The notes beneath the pieces were generated by a model. The model saw nothing but the letters and a program-made list of their open reading frames with translations. It did not search any database and was not told the DNA's origin. Of a stretch of 64,000 nt of DNA, positions 58,330 through 64,000 are shown in pieces (position 1 is the stretch's first letter; the number at the start of each line of letters is the position of its first letter). Origin of the DNA: Nephrocerus scutellatus. Lineage: Eukaryota; Arthropoda; Insecta; Diptera; Pipunculidae. Both the position numbers and the translations under genes were made by a program. The stretch lies in contig OX352763.1 in the NCBI GenBank assembly GCA_947095585.1, forward strand, positions 12,759,462 through 12,823,461. The letters are read 5' to 3'.

Positions 58330-59720
58330 TAGAAAACTCTTCAACTATGCTAAAAGCAATAAGAGTTAGGAGGATTATAGATTCTCTTTTACGGAGTACA
58401 ATTTAGAATGAAGACGATCTTCACATAGCATATTGAAAAAATGCTGCGAAAACATTGCTGGCATACCAGTATCGGCACGAATCCATAAGTCACTTACACT
58501 AATAAAAAAAGACCGATGGTACCTATACGCCGGACCGATAGGATACACTTATAACCCTACTCGTGTACACGTACCCAAACGCAACTGACCAAAAGGTACG
58601 CATTGCTAGTAGAGTAAATAGTTTGTCCGGTAAAATATTCAGTCCGGATAAGGTTAAATATGCCGTAGGCTCCTTAAAGCCCATTCAAAGCCCCCGGCGG
58701 TGATGGTATCTTTACAGAAGGCAATCGATCTCATCCTGCCGGGTATGATTACTTTATAGTCAGCTACAACTAAGGGGACATCCCGGTTAAAGTAAAAGCA
58801 CAGAAGATGCCGTGCACTATCTTGTGAAGAAGATAGAAGGAAATTTTCGTTCCAAAGAAGAGGCTCAGTGTGTATTTATTTACATTGAACTCTGAGTATG
58901 ACTCAATAGCAAAAGCAATTAGTAGCAGAGGTACGACTTTACGGTAGAACTTGGGGTCTAAATTCTTTAATGATACACTGGATTCATTCAATGATGGTAA
59001 TGCCCATTATCACGTACGTGGCTATCGTTTGGTAACCGAAAGTTTTTGAACGGACAACGGCAAATAAGCTTCAAAATTTTCAAAGTATTGCATGCCATGC
59101 GTACCTACCATACGGCGGCATTAGAAGCTGTCATAGAGGCCTTTCATTCGGAAGATTACAGCTCAATGCGCTCATAACCTGCATATAAAATACAAGGTAT
59201 AAACCAGGTGACTACAAACGACACCTTAAAATACTTAACTCAATTCCCGAAAGAGACATGTTTTGCACTATCCCCGGCATTATAGTAAGGGAATATTCTT
59301 TCGGCTGTTTATTTGAGGTAGAAATATTGGACCGAGGAAACTAGTCTAATAGTGTTCCGGCAATATAAGGTGGAGGTCTGGTCTGGCTCACAAATGGATC
59401 GAAGATGAAATCTTAGGGCTGATGTCTCTGGACCCAACACCAAAGTCGCGATACCAATTGGAATGAGTCCCACGGTTTTCTAGGCTGACCTCCATGCCAT
59501 TATGATCTACGTCATGATAAACCTGACTAAAGGCAATAAGGGCGCGAGGATATATATCTTTTTAGCAGCACTTCAAATGCTGTCGTTCAACTTAACTTAT
59601 GATTTAATCGCTGGGGAATAGTAACTGTTTGGGTCGTGATCTATCGCAAGTATCTATTAATGACAATTGAATAGATTTTAGGTGGAAACGAGCTGAACTT
59701 AAATTCAAAGAGGCAGCATG
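58330..59720 (+). mobile_element. Decayed LINE with RT and RNase H (LOA/I group)
   Basis: VKYAVGSLKPIQSPGGDGIF (58651-58711) is a typical start of the reverse transcriptase in this group (a K.PGxDGI block). IAKAISSRGTTL and GNAHYHVRG follow near 58900-59030. Toward the end, GSQMDRR (about 59390), VAIPIGMSPTVF.ADLHAIM (about 59440-59505) and GARIYIFLAALQ (about 59540-59578) correspond to the GSKM, VFQAEV-AI and SDSQAAL blocks of a LINE RNase H. Stop-ridden. It is related to, but more decayed than, the element at 34690-36915. Confidence 0.65.
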
Positions 59721-61489
59721 GATCTATACGAGAGGTGTGTTCGGTCGTCAGTGATGATTTTATTGAGCTCATCACTTAGGGTTATATCAACAGAAGCATC
59801 AGAAGCATCAGATGGAATGATTAGTCCTTTACATTGGAAATGAAAGCTGTTCTTTAATAAATAGAACCAGAAAACTCCCTCTACACCAGCTCACTAACCG
59901 AATCAAAGACAACTCAAAGAGTAGCGCAAAACATTGCACATTTGCAACAAAAAACTAAAAAATACTTTTCATTTTTGAGCTTCTGTAGAGTTTTTTTTTC
60001 ATACGGCAATTTTGTGCGGTAGACCTTAATGGACTTTTTGCCGGTCGTGAAAGTATTACCGCATGCTGCCATCAGTGGCATTAGTCCATCACACCGGTTA
60101 TCGGTCACTGGTCACTGGTTCGAAGTACAGCAAATAAACAACAAAATAAAACAAACAAAAGACCCATTAAATAAATCCAAATTAGCCAACCGTGAGATTA
60201 TTATAGAAATATTTTTGAAAAAATCAACAATAATTTTGTGGTTTTCCCGGGTTTTCCCGGTGAGCACTCTGTTCATTCCATCATCGTCCAACCGAATTTC
60301 ATTTTGTTCCCATTGCCTGCCAGAGCTCACCTGCCCCTGCTGCTTCTCCTGCTGCTACTCCAAGCAATTCTGACTTTGTGGTGATGTTGATGTTGGACCG
60401 TAGCCTAGATTGACAGAGAGCGTACTTGGTACTGAAACGATTTATTTTTATTCCAACTGAAGCGTATGATTTGTTTCACTTAAATCGTATTAAATGCGAA
60501 ATTTATAAAAAATACTCATGCAAGAGAGTACACATTTCTATGCAATGCCTTTCCATTGAGAGCAACAGCAAGCGGTAGCTCCTCCGGACTCCTGCTGAGC
60601 TAGCGTAATGTACACATACGGTACGGGGTACACATTTATAAAGATCCTTTTGACTTTGGCCATAGTTTGAAATCATCATACACATAGAGTATCGCCACCG
60701 CTAGTCAAAGTAAATCGTCTACCAGTGCACGACTCACCTATATCCTTGAGGTAGGTAAATTAATTGCCTGGATTTACTCCTCAAGAGGAGAATAAAGTGC
60801 AAACCTAAGCTGGCTCTGTGATTGAGGAACTTTATTATTTGCATAGAATTTACGCATCGATGGAATTTTGAGCTTTCTATTTAGGTTGTCAAGTTGGACT
60901 ACTTGGACGGATGGGAATTTCCTGCCACACTGGTTACTTTAAATTAAAACGAATTTTAGATCTTTTGATATTTATGGGATTTTGTGACTTTGCTCATAGT
61001 TGTTTATGCACAAAATGTATTCTAAAATCTTCAAAAATGTATATTCTATGTAGACTGCTGTCTTCCATTGATTATCTAAAGTATATGTAATCTGTCCATT
61101 AGAGTTAATAAAGGTAATTATTAAATAGGGTCCATGAAACATTGAACACATGACATTGAAGCAGAAGAAAGGACAGACACATTAATATTGAAATTGCAGT
61201 GAAAGTTGACAACTCGTGCAAGCTTTACCTTTTGGCGCATTAAGTACTCTCTATTGATCTCCTAGTGAAGACCCAGATCTACTTGAACACGTTATCAAAC
61301 CACCATTTCCAGTTTGAAAGGAATGCATATTTTATCATACGTATACGTTTGTATCAATCAAAGTTTTAACTTTTAATGATTCTAACACAAGCAGTGTGGC
61401 ACCTACGTAGTATAATCTACCTCATAAATTAACCAACTACAACGCAGCGTGTCTTAAAGGAAAAACGATAATGAACATAGCAAGCATAG
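59721..61489. other. No gene recognised
   Basis: AT-rich intron. A short direct duplication of GGTTTTCCCG occurs at 60239-60259. No coding sequence is supported. Confidence 0.55.
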
Positions 61490-61499
61490 CCTAAAATAG

Positions 61500-61960
61500 T
61501 CTGTCAAGTCTCTTCAAATACAGGAATTTAACCGTAATATCCAAGCTGCTGGTGTATAGGACAATGGTCATACCAGTACTTACATATGGATCCGAGACTT
61601 GGGTGCTTAGCAAAAAGCATTCTGACCTCTTAGCCGCGTTTGAACGAAAAGTCTTACGGAGAATTGTTGGCCCCGTATGTGAGGAAGGACGATTCTGGAG
61701 ACTCTACAACGATGCGATCAACGTGCGTTATCGTGATGTCGACATCGTGCAGAGAATTAAGCAGTTGGCAGGACAGGGTTTATGGAACACGACAGCGAGG
61801 CCGGCCAAGTCTACGCTGAATGGATGGCGTAGACCACGACGACCACACTTTAAGGATGCACAACTGGATGACATCGGCTCAAAATCGGGATCGGTGGAGA
61901 GATTTTTTGCGGGAGGACAGGACCGGACCCCGGTTGTAAAGCCAAATATGATGATGGTGT
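61500..61960 (+). mobile_element. RTE-like LINE, C-terminal end with ATG-repeat tail
   Basis: An open stretch of 142 codons (61552-61980) reads TMVIPVLTYGSETWVLSKKH, DLLAAFERKVLRRIVGPVCE, a YRDVDIVQRIK segment, then LDDIGSKSGSVERFFAGGQD and PVVKPNMMM, ending in a short ATGATGATG run. It is the least mutated 3' end of this family in the window. The polyprotein's upstream parts are absent, as expected for 5' truncation during target-primed insertion. Confidence 0.8.
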
Positions 61961-61989
61961 ATTGTCCAATGATTACTTAGCATATGTGC

Positions 61990-63155
61990 CTATCCTGTCT
62001 TGAAGGGTAGCCGTGCTGAGTCTGTCGAATTCTACGTTGGCAACTCACTAGATTCGAGTTATATTTATCTACACGCAGACTATCTGGGCTAGCGAGAGCT
62101 TTTTATTTTGAGATAACAGAGTAGCTTTTTTGATATTCTTACGTGCAAACCTTGTACTCTCAACGACCCAATCTTTGTTTGATTCCATCTATATGACTCG
62201 ATTTCCACTGCCTTAATTGTTTAAGTGTTTTTGTGTAAACTAGAGGCCCTGAATACTAACTCCCCATTAAAATTTCCGTTCGATTGATTACCATTAACGT
62301 TAATGCTTACGTTTTTAAACATTTTCGATGCATTGGTCGTCGTCGCGGATCCGTTACAGATCCAAAGCTGATTTCGTAATGATATTCTCTTGTAATGTGA
62401 TAATGATTTCGAAGTCGGAACTAGTTCGATCATTCAGCTTTTTGTTTTTGGGAGAAATTTACCACGAGGAGGTTTTATCGCATTTCCACTACCCATATTA
62501 GATACGGCAGGTGCCGGGACACTACATGTTATTCCCCTTATTCTTTTAATAGCTGACCACCTAAAGCAGTGTTATTGAAATATGTAACTCGTCTACGGTA
62601 TTAGAATATATGCCACGAAATATTTTTGAACGGCTCTCTTGAAAATTTTTCGAATTTCAGCTTATGTCGTCACTTTGCTTTTGAAATGACAATGTGCTCA
62701 CATATCGTCACTCAACTGAACACTGAACAAAATTCGTATTGTGACGAAATGAATTTAGGCGATTCATAAGTCATTTCTATTATAATCCTTCACAAGATAT
62801 AAGTTATTTGTGTTCCCTTAATCTGTAGAAGAATGACATGATAAATTATTCATCAAATAGTTGGATGGAAATCTGGATGTATAACACGAATTTTGCACAA
62901 TAGATTTACTTAGAATTAATTAATTTATTTTGTTACAAATACTCCTTCCTCCTGTTAGAGAAAATTATAACTGAGGAATCATAACAATGCGTACATTTTT
63001 GCCGATTAATGACTACTGCTTTTCAATGCACTCGCACATAAATACTTTAAATAAAAAGTCAGTTCTTATAGGCTTCAGAATTCTTATAAAAATCTTTAAA
63101 AAAAATAGTTTTTTAAAATCAACTAAATAACTTCTCATTCTCTTTTCCTTTACAG
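61990..63155. other. No gene recognised; leads into exon D
   Basis: AT-rich intron with a pyrimidine-rich run just before the TTTACAG acceptor of exon D. Confidence 0.6.
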
Positions 63156-63325
63156 TATTTCCGTACGCTAAATACCCGCGTATCAGTTGTCTACATTGAG
63201 ACTTGGGGCAAAAATCAAGCGGTCATCGATGGCAGCAAAGATATCAGCAAAGCAATTTCCAATTTCAATGATTACACATCGAGGAATCTTTTTCAAATTG
63301 AAAGGGACACAACGCAACTGCTGAC
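63156..63325 (+). CDS. mmd: ADAM metalloprotease, metalloprotease-domain exon (exon D)
   Basis: A 170-base exon: 56 codons and 2 extra bases, so phase 0 in and phase 2 out. The acceptor is TTTACAG and the donor GTGAGT. It opens YFRTLNTRVSVVYIETWGKN, matching the conserved ADLxY..L.TRIVLV..E.W strand of M12B domains; the later QIERDTTQLLT fits the DAVHLFSG region of ADAM22-like proteins. The HExxH zinc-binding helix normally lies roughly 40-60 residues further on, so it must be encoded beyond the window and catalytic competence cannot be judged. Confidence 0.93.
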
Positions 63326-64000
63326 GTGAGTAACGCTATCTTTAATCTCATAATTAGTTCATTATCCAGGCCACTCATCAAGCAAGAATGAGTGAAAGAA
63401 ATATCTATAAATATTAAAAAAGACAACAAAATGCAATTTATCGAATTTAAGAAAAATGTTCTTTGCATTCAAATATGTCATGTGGCCCTCATTCGCTTCT
63501 CTCCACCATTGTTAACCACAAATCAATTGGGTTATCCTTACCTCGAGGGGTGATAAAAATCAATAGCTACGTGACCAAGGATTGAGACAACACGTACACA
63601 GAAGGGATGACAACCAAGACGACGACGTAATAAACAGCATAAAACCTGATGTTGATTGAGCATTTTTTTATAAGACGCCGCCATATCGTTGCGGTGCTCT
63701 GTGACAAGTGGATCCTGAGCTGAAGGATGCTTCAGTGAAGTCTGAGTGTGTGGAAAAGCAGACAGATGAATAATTTAACCCAACATAAAGTGATGGTTAC
63801 GTTTTAGCTTTTTTACCGCCTTGTCTTTTGCTGTTGTGCGTGCGTGATGCCAATCAATTAGACTCAACGCATCGTATGCAAATATTTGCAGATAGACAAA
63901 TTTCTTTACAACCAACCAAGCAGTCAACCATTCTTAATTTGTTTCCTATTTCGTCTTTTATTTGACTCCAATGCAGGACCAAATCGCACAGCGAACACAC
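63326..64000 (+). other. Start of the next ADAM intron
   Basis: From the GTGAGT donor to the window end. No further exon or element was recognised. Confidence 0.7.

Larger units (their letters stand above)
52802..63155 (+). other. ADAM gene intron between exons C and D (10.4 kb)
   Basis: Bounded by GTAAGT and an acceptor TTTCCTTTACAG. It contains a rearranged SINE, two RTE-like fragments and one decayed LINE. The stretches 55310-58320, 59730-61490 and 61990-63130 showed no element or gene that I can support. Confidence 0.82.

Overview
This window is animal nuclear DNA and most likely comes from a fly (Diptera). It is AT-rich, protein-coding sequence is rare, exons are short with GT/AG borders, and the rest is packed with insect-type transposable elements (jockey, RTE-like, LOA/I- and R1-like LINEs, a Ty3/Gypsy element, mariner, tRNA-derived SINEs and Helitron-like ends). 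The species cannot be named from the sequence alone.

The only host gene I can support lies on the + strand. Four exons of an ADAM-family (M12B, reprolysin-type) membrane metalloprotease sit at 19103-19175, 37368-37514, 52511-52801 and 63156-63325. They join in frame and encode the second half of the prodomain, a furin-type cleavage site and the start of the metalloprotease domain. The protein most resembles the ADAM11/22/23 group, whose fly member is mind-meld (mmd). The introns are about 18.2, 15.0 and 10.4 kb. The first exons lie upstream of the window or were not recognised, and the catalytic zinc site lies downstream.

From 1 to 19102 there are decayed mobile elements: SINE copies, jockey fragments, a 112-bp tandem duplication, a 118-bp tandem array, an R1-like LINE, a Helitron-like end, a dead mariner and an RTE-like 3' end. 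The first intron carries a long RTE-like copy, an apparently intact Ty3/Gypsy retrotransposon at 23602-28445 on the - strand, a nested LINE complex at 31.5-33.1 kb and an RNase H-bearing LINE at 34.7-36.9 kb. The second intron holds RTE-like fragments, two LINE C-termini, several non-coding repeats and another LINE fragment. The third holds a rearranged SINE, an RTE-like copy, a decayed LINE and an RTE-like 3' end.

The Gypsy element is the most complete genetic unit here. It has LTRs with no difference that I can find by reading, a 4-bp target duplication, a primer-binding site, gag, a canonical -1 slippery heptamer, pol with every catalytic residue visible, and a polypurine tract. It has no envelope gene. 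Nothing here looks like a new multi-gene system. The items most worth checking are the young Gypsy element, the NAGNAG acceptor in the ADAM gene, the SINE family and a paralogous non-coding block present at both 14.9 and 38.6 kb.
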